Source: an uncultured beta proteobacterium | GTDB taxonomy: Bacteria > Pseudomonadota > Gammaproteobacteria > Burkholderiales > Burkholderiaceae_C | Length of the DNA stretch: 63,535 bases | Assembly: GCA_903885585.1 (NCBI GenBank) | Contig: CAISJH010000611.1 | Coordinates: 1 to 63,535, forward strand | Direction of reading: 5' to 3' | Shown here: piece after piece, positions 49,505 to 56,875 of the stretch | How positions within the stretch are numbered: position 1 is the stretch's first letter | Layout: each line of letters starts with the position of its first letter | Program-made: the position numbers and the translations under genes | Notes under the pieces: model-generated | The model's database searches: none | What the model was told of the DNA's origin: nothing | The model's input: the letters and a program-made list of their open reading frames with translations, nothing else

Positions 49505-50323
49505 ATGATGGGAGCTGGGCGACTTCTGGAGCTCCCCACTGGCGCCACCTACGTCGTGGATGAGCGGCCGGAGGGGCAGGAGCGCGGCACCTTTTTGCTG
49601 GTTCACGGCGCCACCGTTCCGCACTGGGAGTTTGACTTCCTGGCGCCACTTCTGCTGGATGCTGGCTGGCGGGTCATTCGATTCGATCTGGCCGGCCACG
49701 GGCTTTCTGCTCGGCCGGAAGCAAGCTATAACTTTTCCCTTTTCCTGTCCCAAGCTCTCGGTGTCCTGGACTCGATTGAGCCTGAAAACGTGGCAGTGCT
49801 TGGCCACTCTTTTGGCGCAGCCCTTGCTGCGGCTCTCGCATCTGAGCGGCCCTCCCGTGTATCGAGGCTGGTGTTGGTTGCACCGCTGCTTGACTTCATG
49901 GCAGGCAAGCTCTGGGTACGCGCTTTCGGGCTGCCTGGCATTGGCCGGGCGCTTATGCGACACATTGGCGTACCGTCACTCATACATCGGCGCAGGAAAA
50001 GGTACTCAGCCATCGGCGCTGAGAGTCTTGCGACGCGGTTCGCGAAAGAAGCACGTATGGCCGGCTATGCCGAGGCGCTCGCGTCCATGTTCAGGCAAGG
50101 CACCTTGAGCGATCATCGGGAGCGCTATTGGCGACTTCGGCTTAACCGAATGCGCAAGGGGTTGTTGGTTGTGGCCGGTAGTGAGGACACCGTGGTCCCT
50201 CTGGTGGACGTCGGACGTGTCCGCGCCTTGCTCCCGGCCCACGAGTACGTCGAGCTAACCGGCGCACAACACAACCTCCTGCTTACGCACGCTTCCAGCG
50301 TCGCCGCTGCCATTACCGCGTGA
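49505..50323 (+). CDS. Alpha/beta hydrolase
   Basis: The 272-residue protein has HGATVPHWEFD with the oxyanion loop, DLAGHGLSARP, the nucleophile elbow GHSFGAA (Ser about 102), VVAGSEDTVVPL with the catalytic Asp, and TGAQHNLLL with the catalytic His, so the triad is complete. The family hydrolyses esters, lactones or similar substrates; the true one is unknown. It starts two bases after the previous stop and is likely co-transcribed. Confidence 0.85.
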   Translation: MMGAGRLLELPTGATYVVDERPEGQERGTFLLVHGATVPHWEFDFLAPLLLDAGWRVIRFDLAGHGLSARPEASYNFSLFLSQALGVLDSIEPENVAVLGHSFGAALAAALASERPSRVSRLVLVAPLLDFMAGKLWVRAFGLPGIGRALMRHIGVPSLIHRRRKRYSAIGAESLATRFAKEARMAGYAEALASMFRQGTLSDHRERYWRLRLNRMRKGLLVVAGSEDTVVPLVDVGRVRALLPAHEYVELTGAQHNLLLTHASSVAAAITA

Positions 50324-50329
50324 GTAAGA

Positions 50330-50356
50330 AAACCCCAGAGCGAAGCTCTGGGGTTT
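50330..50356 (-). terminator. Intrinsic terminator of the 50371 gene
   Basis: A perfect 12-bp stem AAACCCCAGAGC/GCTCTGGGGTTT with a GAA loop is followed on the minus strand by TTTTCTT. It also lies seven bases after the hydrolase stop on the plus strand. Confidence 0.88.
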
Positions 50357-50370
50357 GGGGGTGATGAAGA

Positions 50371-50952
50371 TCAGATGGGCGCAAACGGATTGCGCTCATC
50401 TTTCGAGTTCGCAGCAATGGCCGCGATCTCACTCTCCCACGGCGGCATCGGATCGAAGCCGTCGTGTTGGCCCGGGTGTGGGCCTGTTGCCGCACTGGTC
50501 GTCACAACCAGCGGCTGGATTGACACGGCGGGTGCCGCATCAGCTCTCTCCACTTTGACGCTGCGCGTCTGGCGGCGCTCTTCTTGAAGAGCGCTTAAGG
50601 GCCCAAGCCATTGGGCCTTGGACAGACCTGATGCTGATGGGCGGCGGGCTCCAGCTTTTCGGGGGAAGTCCACGAGTTCCCTCGGGACCGACCGAAACCC
50701 TGGCTGCGCAGGCGCAGGTCGCCATAGCGGATCCCTCCTCAGGACCGCCGGGACAGGCTGCATCTCGCTCGGGACTGCCGGTACAGCCGCATGAGCGACA
50801 GGGGCCGGAGCCGATTCCGCCTTCTCAGTCTCCTCTTCGCGCTTTTCGGCCTCCTTTTCTCTTGCGGTCATTACCGCATGAGGCACTGCAATGGCCCAAA
50901 CCAAAAAAAGCACAGTCCCGCCTACACCAAGGATCCATTGAGTTGCGTCCAT
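50371..50952 (-). CDS. Single-pass membrane protein with charged linker
   Basis: The start at 50952 (MDATQWILGVGGTVLFLVWA) follows AAGGAG and a hairpin. One membrane segment (ILGVGGTVLFLVWAIAVPHAV) is followed by a coiled, charged stretch (REKEAEKREEETEKAESAP) and Pro/Ala-rich regions, ending DERNPFAPI. It diverges from the PAPS-reductase-like gene across a 154-base region holding leader elements for both. No family is recognised. Confidence 0.6.
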   Translation of the reverse strand: MDATQWILGVGGTVLFLVWAIAVPHAVMTAREKEAEKREEETEKAESAPAPVAHAAVPAVPSEMQPVPAVLRRDPLWRPAPAQPGFRSVPRELVDFPRKAGARRPSASGLSKAQWLGPLSALQEERRQTRSVKVERADAAPAVSIQPLVVTTSAATGPHPGQHDGFDPMPPWESEIAAIAANSKDERNPFAPI

Positions 50953-50954
50953 GA

Positions 50955-50976
50955 GCTCTCCTTGCCCCAGTGGGGC
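50955..50976 (-). promoter_or_regulatory. Hairpin leader of the 50371 gene (partial version)
   Basis: A GCCCCA/TGGGGC hairpin (50964-50976) touches an AAGGAG before the ATG, as in the conserved leaders. The upstream CGCAAC and GCAAG boxes are not clear here. Confidence 0.45.
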
Positions 50977-51032
50977 TGTTGCATGAGCACGGTTATGCGA
51001 TGCGCGCGCAGGTAATCGCTGAGCAGCGATAG

Positions 51033-51097
51033 GCGTTGGCGCAACGCACTGCTTTGGCAAGCCGCGGCGCGTAGCGCCCTCAACCTCAACCAAGGAG
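51033..51097 (+). promoter_or_regulatory. Conserved hairpin leader of the PAPS-reductase-like gene
   Basis: On the plus strand: CGCAAC within a GCGTTG/CAACGC palindrome (51033-51047), 11 bases, GCAAG in CTTTGGCAAG (51052-51061), a GGCGC/GCGCC hairpin (51066-51078), then AAGGAG (51092-51097). It is the only full leader on the plus strand, so the motif is not strand specific. Confidence 0.6.
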
Positions 51098-51106
51098 AAC
51101 CCCCCC

Positions 51107-52447
51107 ATGTCGAAATTTGACGAGCCGCCAGGCTCATTCGTGCTGCCAGAGGCGGACGAACACCTCGTGCCCGTCAGCGGAGGTGCAGATAGCACCGTGC
51201 TGGCCCTGTACCTTCGCAAGCACTTCCCAAAGGTAGCCTTCACCTACCTCTTCTGCGACACCAAAGCGGAGCCAGACGAGCTCTATGCGTCGTTGGCTCG
51301 GCTGGAGGACGCGCTAGGCCAAAAGATCATCCGCCTACACAGTGAACGCGGCGGGCTTTACGAGCTGATCGAAGAGCAAGGAGGCTTTTTGCCGTCCTCG
51401 CAGGCTCGTTGGTGCACCCGCCTGACCAAGTCCGCGCCCCTGGCCTCCTGGCTGAAGGCGAGCCCGAAACGTCGAACGATGTCGGTGGGCATTCGCTCTG
51501 ACGAGCGCACAAGGCTTGGCCTGTCGCTGCCGGACGTTGCAACTGTGCTCCCATTCGTCGAGCTCGGCTGGTCCAGGTCCGACGTGTTCGACGCCCTGCG
51601 TGCCACGATCGGAATTCCGGCGTTCTACCGGTTCAGATCTCGATCGGGATGCGCCCCTTGCCCTTTCCAGCGGCGATCGGAATTCGCAGGCCTCTTGGAG
51701 AATTCCCCTGCTGAATTCGAGCAGGCGCTCGGCTACGAAAAGCTATCGCCCGCTGACAGTCTTCGCCACGAGTCCGCCCCCTCGCTAAGCGTTGATACCG
51801 GGTGGACGGCAAATCACTTTAGCCTCCCCCTACCCGAGCAGCCCTTCGCTTCTGGCCGTGCCCAGCGCGGTGATGATCTGTTTGGATCGCGTGGAATCTT
51901 CTTGGCGGCGGAATTCTTCACTGCGGTCTACCCTGGCTACGCTCCATTCATCTGGTGGCAGCGGCTGGTGAGCTTTTCCACGACCTCGAGTGGCATTCAG
52001 CGTCAGGTCGACATGCGCTTTCAGCATCTTCGGGATACACGCGAAGCCTGGGACTTAGGCGAAGAGGATCTAGCGAACGTGCGTTACGCCCTCTACTACA
52101 TCGAGGCGCCAGCCGACGTCTTCGATCCTGACGCCCCTGGTCTTGGGTCATTCACCTGGCAATCAGGCGTCGGACTCAAGCAGCTGCGGCATGTGATGAC
52201 ATGGGCAGGGCGCGTGCTTCACGCACACACCCTCGCACAGGACGCGTCGACCCTTGGAACCCATGTGTCGGAGCTGACCTGGTCAGCAGAGCACGCACGG
52301 GAAAGTGACCTCGCGCTGCGCCGCGCGAAGGACAATCCCGCCCCACTCGGACGGCTCGTCAACATGGGCCTCTACATGCCTCGCGAACCGAGGCTGGACG
52401 ACGAGCTCGACGAGCGATTTGTGACTTGCCCGGCTTGCTCGATTTGA
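51107..52447 (+). CDS. PAPS-reductase/DndC-like ATP pyrophosphatase domain protein
   Basis: The 446-residue protein opens with the PP-loop motif VPVSGGADSTVLAL (about 21-34), followed by YLFCDTKAEPDELYASL, matching PAPS-reductase and DndC-like enzymes that activate substrates with ATP. Cys motifs are present: RWCTRLTK (about 103), GCAPCPFQR (about 183) and a C-terminal CPAC. These could bind a metal or Fe-S cluster as in DndC. A DNA phosphorothioation system would need Dnd partners, which are not seen. It may be a stand-alone modifier, tRNA thiolation-like enzyme or a defence protein. AAGGAG and the hairpin leader precede the ATG. Confidence 0.72.
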   Translation: MSKFDEPPGSFVLPEADEHLVPVSGGADSTVLALYLRKHFPKVAFTYLFCDTKAEPDELYASLARLEDALGQKIIRLHSERGGLYELIEEQGGFLPSSQARWCTRLTKSAPLASWLKASPKRRTMSVGIRSDERTRLGLSLPDVATVLPFVELGWSRSDVFDALRATIGIPAFYRFRSRSGCAPCPFQRRSEFAGLLENSPAEFEQALGYEKLSPADSLRHESAPSLSVDTGWTANHFSLPLPEQPFASGRAQRGDDLFGSRGIFLAAEFFTAVYPGYAPFIWWQRLVSFSTTSSGIQRQVDMRFQHLRDTREAWDLGEEDLANVRYALYYIEAPADVFDPDAPGLGSFTWQSGVGLKQLRHVMTWAGRVLHAHTLAQDASTLGTHVSELTWSAEHARESDLALRRAKDNPAPLGRLVNMGLYMPREPRLDDELDERFVTCPACSI

Positions 52448-52462
52448 ACCTTTACCAACCAC

Positions 52463-52501
52463 GGCCCCTCGTGCTTTCTGCATGAGGGGCCGACTCATTT
52501 T
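52463..52501 (+). terminator. Intrinsic terminator of the PAPS-reductase-like gene
   Basis: GGCCCCTC and GAGGGGCC form an 8-bp stem, followed by GACTCATTTT. It is 16 bases past the stop. Confidence 0.7.
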
Positions 52502-52512
52502 CTGAACGAAAA

Positions 52513-52543
52513 GGCCGCCTCGATCCGGAGATCAGAGGCGGCC
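52513..52543 (-). terminator. Intrinsic terminator of the Toprim gene
   Basis: GGCCGCCTC and GAGGCGGCC form a 9-bp stem with an inner GATC/GATC stem, followed on the minus strand by TTTTC. It lies 31 bases beyond the Toprim stop. Confidence 0.8.
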
Positions 52544-52573
52544 TGGGTGGTTTTGTAATGTCTGCGAGTCGTC

Positions 52574-53683
52574 TTAGCGAAACTCTGCAATGGCGCTGGC
52601 GAACGCGGCGGTACCCGCGCTGAGGTACTCGTCGAGCCAGTCGACGCTTTTGGCGCCTTCCGGTATCTCACCTGCCGGCACGTACATCGCGGCCCTTCGC
52701 CCGAGCGCTTGGAGCGCCTGGACCAACTGCCTTGCCGCCTCGACGCCGACACCCTCGGGGTGCAGATCGGTGGGCCGGTCCTTGTCTGCGAAGACCAGGA
52801 CCTGTTCAATGCCGCTCGGCGGCCGCCAGTGGGGCAGCAAGGTGGAGCTCACTGCTGCCCAGCAGGGCAGGCCCGTTGCCAAACTCACCGCCATCGCAGT
52901 CTCCAGGCCCTCGGCTATGCCAAGTGCTGGGCCCCGTGGCGCGCAAAGCTGGATGCTTGCCCCGTGCATGCTCATGTCGCCGGGCCGCGGCATGAGCTTC
53001 TTGGGCTCAGGCACCGGCGCCTTCTTTCCCTCTGGCGTCAGATAGGTCCGGTGCAGCGTGACTCCCCTGCCCTGCTCGTCGCAGACCAACGAAATCAGCG
53101 TGGGGAATGTCCCAAGGATCTCTCCTTCCTTGGACGTCCATCGCAGGCCCGGGTGCATCCTGAGCATGGGGGGCCAGCTGTTCAGACCCCGATTGCGCAG
53201 GTACGCACGCGCTGGCTCTGCTGCTGGCGCATCCAAGGGCATCGAGGAGAAGTAGACGTTGGCGAGCCTTGAGCGCGCCGCTAGGGCCTCCTGGTGCTGC
53301 TGCGCCTGGACCTGGGGGTCCACCTTGGTTGCTCTAGGTGGCTTCGCGGGGCTGCTTCGGACCTTGGCCTGTCCACCCTGGTCCTTTTTCTGGATCCCGC
53401 ACTCCTTCGCTACGGCCTCCAGGGTTTCCCGAAAACTCCAACCGTTGACCCAGGACAGCAGCGCCAGGCCGTCCCGATGTGCTCCACAGGTGTTGCAGAT
53501 GCCGCCCCCGGTTTGGGCAACATCCTTGAACAGCCTGAACCCGTCGGTGCCGCCGTGCACCGGGCAGGCCACGTGCTTGCCGAGTCTTTGCAGTGCATCT
53601 GCAAGAGACGGAGCGAGCGCGGACAGGATCGAATCCCATTTGCCATCTGCAATGGTCTTGATCTCCTTGGCGTCAAGAAACAC
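52574..53683 (-). CDS. Toprim-domain primase-like protein
   Basis: The GTG at 53683 follows AAAGGAGAAA and gives a 369-residue protein. An N-terminal zinc ribbon has C40, H43, C63 and C66 (CPVHGG and CNTCGAH). The Toprim domain includes GIAEGLETAMAVSLATG and VLVFADKDRP, supplying the catalytic Glu and the DxD. This is the layout of plasmid and phage primases that make primers for lagging-strand or transferred DNA. No helicase domain is attached. It lies next to the PAPS-reductase-like gene. Confidence 0.82.
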   Translation of the reverse strand: MFLDAKEIKTIADGKWDSILSALAPSLADALQRLGKHVACPVHGGTDGFRLFKDVAQTGGGICNTCGAHRDGLALLSWVNGWSFRETLEAVAKECGIQKKDQGGQAKVRSSPAKPPRATKVDPQVQAQQHQEALAARSRLANVYFSSMPLDAPAAEPARAYLRNRGLNSWPPMLRMHPGLRWTSKEGEILGTFPTLISLVCDEQGRGVTLHRTYLTPEGKKAPVPEPKKLMPRPGDMSMHGASIQLCAPRGPALGIAEGLETAMAVSLATGLPCWAAVSSTLLPHWRPPSGIEQVLVFADKDRPTDLHPEGVGVEAARQLVQALQALGRRAAMYVPAGEIPEGAKSVDWLDEYLSAGTAAFASAIAEFR

Positions 53684-53785
53684 ACTTTCTCCTTTCGGTT
53701 CTTGTTCACTGCCTGCAAGGTTGATGAAGGTTGCGTGCTCGTGCACGAACGCCTCGCAACTTTACGTAGGCTTATCGTGATAAGA

Positions 53786-53812
53786 GCCGACTCACTTTGT
53801 AAGTGAGTCGGC
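53786..53812 (-). terminator. Terminator-like hairpin of the 53862 gene
   Basis: A perfect 12-bp stem, GCCGACTCACTT and AAGTGAGTCGGC, with a TGT loop, lies 50 bases beyond the stop of the 53862 gene. T residues after the stem on the minus strand are mixed. Confidence 0.65.
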
Positions 53813-53861
53813 CTTGGGTGAAAAATCGTTGCATTCCATCTTTCGATGGAAGTGCGTGCTG

Positions 53862-54308
53862 CTATCGCAGCGACAACCGCCCACGCGAAGCTCGCGCATG
53901 GGGAGGTAACGCAACCGCTGCACACAGCGTGTCGTCTTCACGGGCCTCAGCACGTGAAACCAGCCTCGTGTAGTTGCTGGGGATCCAGCCGCCCGCGGTG
54001 AGGATGCCGCTGGATACAGAGCTAACTGTCGATTCCTGTGGGTCGTTGGCCAAGTAGGCGGCCACCGCGTCCACGACTTCAGTCGCGACCATCCGGCTGC
54101 CGTCGTGGACTACCCCAACCTCCCTGAGAAGGGAGGCGAACTGGTCATTCGAGTAACCGGCAAAGTGCCCTTTGGCTCGCTGCTGGGCGAACCATTCCTT
54201 CGACTTCGTCCTGCACATTACTTGGCAGCCATGTGCGGTCCCGCCAATGACCAAGAACACCTGTGTCCCAAGCCGCTGCTGTATGGGCAGCACTCGTACG
54301 TTCTTCAT
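53862..54308 (-). CDS. Hypothetical protein, 148 aa
   Basis: The ATG at 54308 (MKNVRVLPIQQRLGTQVFLV) follows AAGGAG and a conserved leader. The protein has a TAHGCQVMCRTKSKEW motif with two Cys and a C-terminal basic stretch. No family is recognised. It is transcribed divergently from the 54486 gene. Confidence 0.6.
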   Translation of the reverse strand: MKNVRVLPIQQRLGTQVFLVIGGTAHGCQVMCRTKSKEWFAQQRAKGHFAGYSNDQFASLLREVGVVHDGSRMVATEVVDAVAAYLANDPQESTVSSVSSGILTAGGWIPSNYTRLVSRAEAREDDTLCAAVALPPHARASRGRLSLR

Positions 54309-54313
54309 GGAAA

Positions 54314-54374
54314 TCTCCTTGCACAAACCGCGCTCGTCGAGCGCTGCAGTCTTGCGAAGGAGACATGGGTTGCG
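54314..54374 (-). promoter_or_regulatory. Conserved hairpin leader of the 53862 gene
   Basis: On the minus strand: CGCAAC (54374-54369), 13 bases, GCAAG in CTTCGCAAG (54359-54351), a perfect 6-bp GCGCTC/GAGCGC hairpin with a GTC loop (54344-54330), then AAGGAG. Confidence 0.65.
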
Positions 54375-54449
54375 GCGGCGCGTAACGCGAACGCCCGCGG
54401 TCTCGCCGTTATCTGCTCGCGCAAAGCAATTCCTCAGGCATGACTTCTA

Positions 54450-54477
54450 GCGCTCGCCGAGCGCACCATGCGAGGAG
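54450..54477 (+). promoter_or_regulatory. Hairpin leader of the 54486 gene (partial version)
   Basis: A perfect 6-bp GCGCTC/GAGCGC hairpin with a GCC loop (54450-54464) is followed by GCGAGGAG and the ATG at 54486. The stem is identical to that of the divergent leader at 54330. A CGCAAAG resembles the first box; the GCAAG box is degenerate. Confidence 0.5.
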
Positions 54478-54485
54478 TTTTCGAC

Positions 54486-54947
54486 ATGCACATGCACTCA
54501 GTGCAGCTGCGGGTAGTCCGCTACGACGGGCTGCCAGCAGCATGTGGCGCCATCTGGGCTCGCGTGTCCCTGTCTGACGCGAAGGTCGCAGAGATCTCTG
54601 CGGCCTGCGCCAGGGACCAGGACTGGCGGCAGCGTTCCAGCGCCAACAAGTTGCTCGTTGCAAGACGAGCACCGGTGACCACAGAGTCAGCGGTGATCTG
54701 GACCAACGCCGATGGCCAGGTGCTTAACCACCGCTTACGCCTGGTGTCCCGCCCGGGGCCGGGCAAGCCGGCCACGGAGATCTGCCTGGTCCATATCGAG
54801 GCGGACCGCTTCTACCTGTGGAACGTCATCGGAACTGAAAAGGTCCGATCTGTGGCCCTGAAGGCCCACGACTTAGTCACTTCACTGCGCTCTGGGAACA
54901 ACCTGCCCGGCGTGCGCCTCTTGCGGCAACAGGCCGCGCTTGTCTAA
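54486..54947 (+). CDS. Hypothetical protein upstream of the YqaJ exonuclease
   Basis: The 153-residue protein is mixed alpha/beta (VVRYDGLPAACGAIWARVSL, later RFYLWNVIGTEKVRSVALK) without membrane segments. It ends 18 bases before the exonuclease gene and is probably co-transcribed with it. No family is recognised; a role with the recombination genes is inferred from position only. Confidence 0.6.
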   Translation: MHMHSVQLRVVRYDGLPAACGAIWARVSLSDAKVAEISAACARDQDWRQRSSANKLLVARRAPVTTESAVIWTNADGQVLNHRLRLVSRPGPGKPATEICLVHIEADRFYLWNVIGTEKVRSVALKAHDLVTSLRSGNNLPGVRLLRQQAALV

Positions 54948-54965
54948 CGAAGGAATACCCATCTC

Positions 54966-56090
54966 ATGAACAACTTCTTCAATCCACCCGCCAACGTGCG
55001 GCTCTTGGACCTCGAGCAGCGCACGCCCCAGTGGCATGCGTGGCGAGACGGGGTCGACCTGCCCGACGGCAAGCCCAGGATCACCGCCACCATGGCGGCG
55101 ATCATCGCCGGAGACAGCGTGACCAAGTCGACGCCGACCCAACTCTGGGGCGAGCTGACCGGACGGATCAAGCCACCCGAGCCTTCGGACTTCCTGGCGA
55201 AGCTCTTCGCACGCGGCACCAAGCTGGAGCCTGAGGCAAGAGCGGCCTATGAAGACTTCACGGGTAACGAGGTACTGGATGTATGCGTCCAGCACCCCGA
55301 TCACCCATGGGCAGCAGCGTCCCTGGACGGTCTGTCCCCATCGGCAGATCTGATTCTCGAGATCAAGTGCCCGGTCTCGGCACGGGTGCACGCAGAAGCG
55401 AAAGCAGGTCGAATTCCGTCCCACTACATCGCGCAACTCCGCTGGCAGCTCCTGTGCGTGCCGTCTGCGCGCGAAGCGCACTTCTGGTCTTGGTTTCCGG
55501 ACGACGACTCAGGCCAGCCCGGCGCGCTCGTCACGCTACAGCGTGATGCAGCTGCCGAGGCTCAGCTTCTGGCTCAGTGCCTGCGGTTTCGCAGCTGCTT
55601 GGTGGACGACACACCACCCGTCGAAGATGCCTTCAAGGCAGCCGCGATGGCGTACCGCAAAGCTCGCTTAGAAGCGGACTATGCGGAAGCGCAGCTGCAG
55701 CAGGCGGATGCCGCTCTCAAGGTGGCCTTGGCTGACCAAGACTTGGCGGAGGCGTGCGGCGTGAGACTCACGCGGTACTCCGTTCGTGGTGTCGTCGACT
55801 ACGCCAAGGCGCTTGTGGCCTTGGGCCTGCCCGCTGAGCAATTGGCGCTGTCGCTGGAGGGCTACCGCAAGGCAGCGCCCATCGACTACGAAGCCGCCTG
55901 GAAGGGACTGTCGGCCGCATCATCCTTGGATGAAGCATCGCTGCGCCAGATCGAAGCCAAGTACACAGGCGAGTCGCATACGCGTCACCGCCTGACCTTG
56001 GACAAGGACTGGACGCCAGCGCCGGCAGACTTGGTGACTGCACAGCTGGAGGCGGATGTAGCCTCCGCCGATACGGACTGGAACTGGTGA
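54966..56090 (+). CDS. YqaJ-like viral-type exonuclease
   Basis: The 374-residue protein has the YqaJ/lambda exonuclease fold: LEQRTPQWHAWRDGVD, ITATMAAIIAG, ARGTKLEPEARAAYE, AASLDGLSP (about 118) with the metal-binding Asp, and LEIKCP (about 131) with the Glu-X-Lys. It degrades one strand of double-stranded DNA and would load the annealing protein at 21823. The C-terminal third is a helical extension (ARLEADYAEAQLQQADAALKV) that may contact DNA or a partner. Confidence 0.82.
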   Translation: MNNFFNPPANVRLLDLEQRTPQWHAWRDGVDLPDGKPRITATMAAIIAGDSVTKSTPTQLWGELTGRIKPPEPSDFLAKLFARGTKLEPEARAAYEDFTGNEVLDVCVQHPDHPWAAASLDGLSPSADLILEIKCPVSARVHAEAKAGRIPSHYIAQLRWQLLCVPSAREAHFWSWFPDDDSGQPGALVTLQRDAAAEAQLLAQCLRFRSCLVDDTPPVEDAFKAAAMAYRKARLEADYAEAQLQQADAALKVALADQDLAEACGVRLTRYSVRGVVDYAKALVALGLPAEQLALSLEGYRKAAPIDYEAAWKGLSAASSLDEASLRQIEAKYTGESHTRHRLTLDKDWTPAPADLVTAQLEADVASADTDWNW

Positions 56091-56154
56091 CAGGCGTGCT
56101 GCCCGTCTAGCTTGTTCCTACTGCACCCCTACTGCACTACCCCGCGCCTCGCTT

Positions 56155-56667
56155 TCAGGTTCTATCCTGAGCGAGGCGTTTTCCATCTTTGGACGCATCG
56201 CGCACAGCTTGCACGATTTGCGTGGGTCCGATGATGTCGCGCTCTGACAGCCGCCCATACATCAATGCAATAAGCACCTTGGCGGCGTACGGAGTGTCGT
56301 TCCACTGCTCCGCTGAAGGCGTGAACACGCCGTACGTCTGGTCGAGGCGCAACCGTTCGTACATCTCGTTGAGTTGCTGCGCAACCGACAACTCCGAGAC
56401 GAAGTCCTCAGGTCGCACGAGCTCTGCGAGCGACATCACATAAACGAGGGGGCGGCCCAGGTAATCCGCCATCGCCTTGAGTTGCGTTCTTGTCAGTGTC
56501 TCCACTGAACGGCGACGGTTGAGGAAGGAAATCCAGCTCGACTCCGTCATGCGCATGCGAGCGCCAAGGTCGGCCAGATCATCGCCGCATGTCTCGGCGG
56601 CCTTCTGAAGCGCTTGGATGAGCAAAACGCCCGAGTCGGGGTGAAAGTCGTGTTCGGCTGCGACCAT
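56155..56667 (-). CDS. Xre-like transcription regulator
   Basis: The start at 56667 (MVAAEHDFHPDSGVLLIQAL) is used. A helix-turn-helix is visible: DLADLGARMRMTESSWISFLNRR (about residues 31-53), followed by TQLKAMADYLGRPL. It is transcribed divergently from the putative OB-fold protein gene. Between them, TACGCAA lies at 56834-56840. Self-regulation and control of the neighbour are plausible. Confidence 0.65.
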   Translation of the reverse strand: MVAAEHDFHPDSGVLLIQALQKAAETCGDDLADLGARMRMTESSWISFLNRRRSVETLTRTQLKAMADYLGRPLVYVMSLAELVRPEDFVSELSVAQQLNEMYERLRLDQTYGVFTPSAEQWNDTPYAAKVLIALMYGRLSERDIIGPTQIVQAVRDASKDGKRLAQDRT

Positions 56668-56875
56668 TTGTCTTGACCTCCAGCGGGTGGCCTGAATCTT
56701 AGACGGCGCTTCAGAAGGGCCGGTAGCCCAGTTTGCAACAGAGTGCACCTGCGCACATCACAAGATCGCAGTCTACAAGACTGGCGCCTGTCTTGACAAC
56801 GGAAAGATCTGGCTGAATGGGCAATTATTTTGATACGCAATCGTAGACTTGGAGCCTTTATCTCAGGAGGCAACC

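Noticed and set aside
9866-54485. Leader hairpins as intrinsic terminators or attenuators
   Set aside because: No T run follows the stems; they lead directly into the Shine-Dalgarno sequence.
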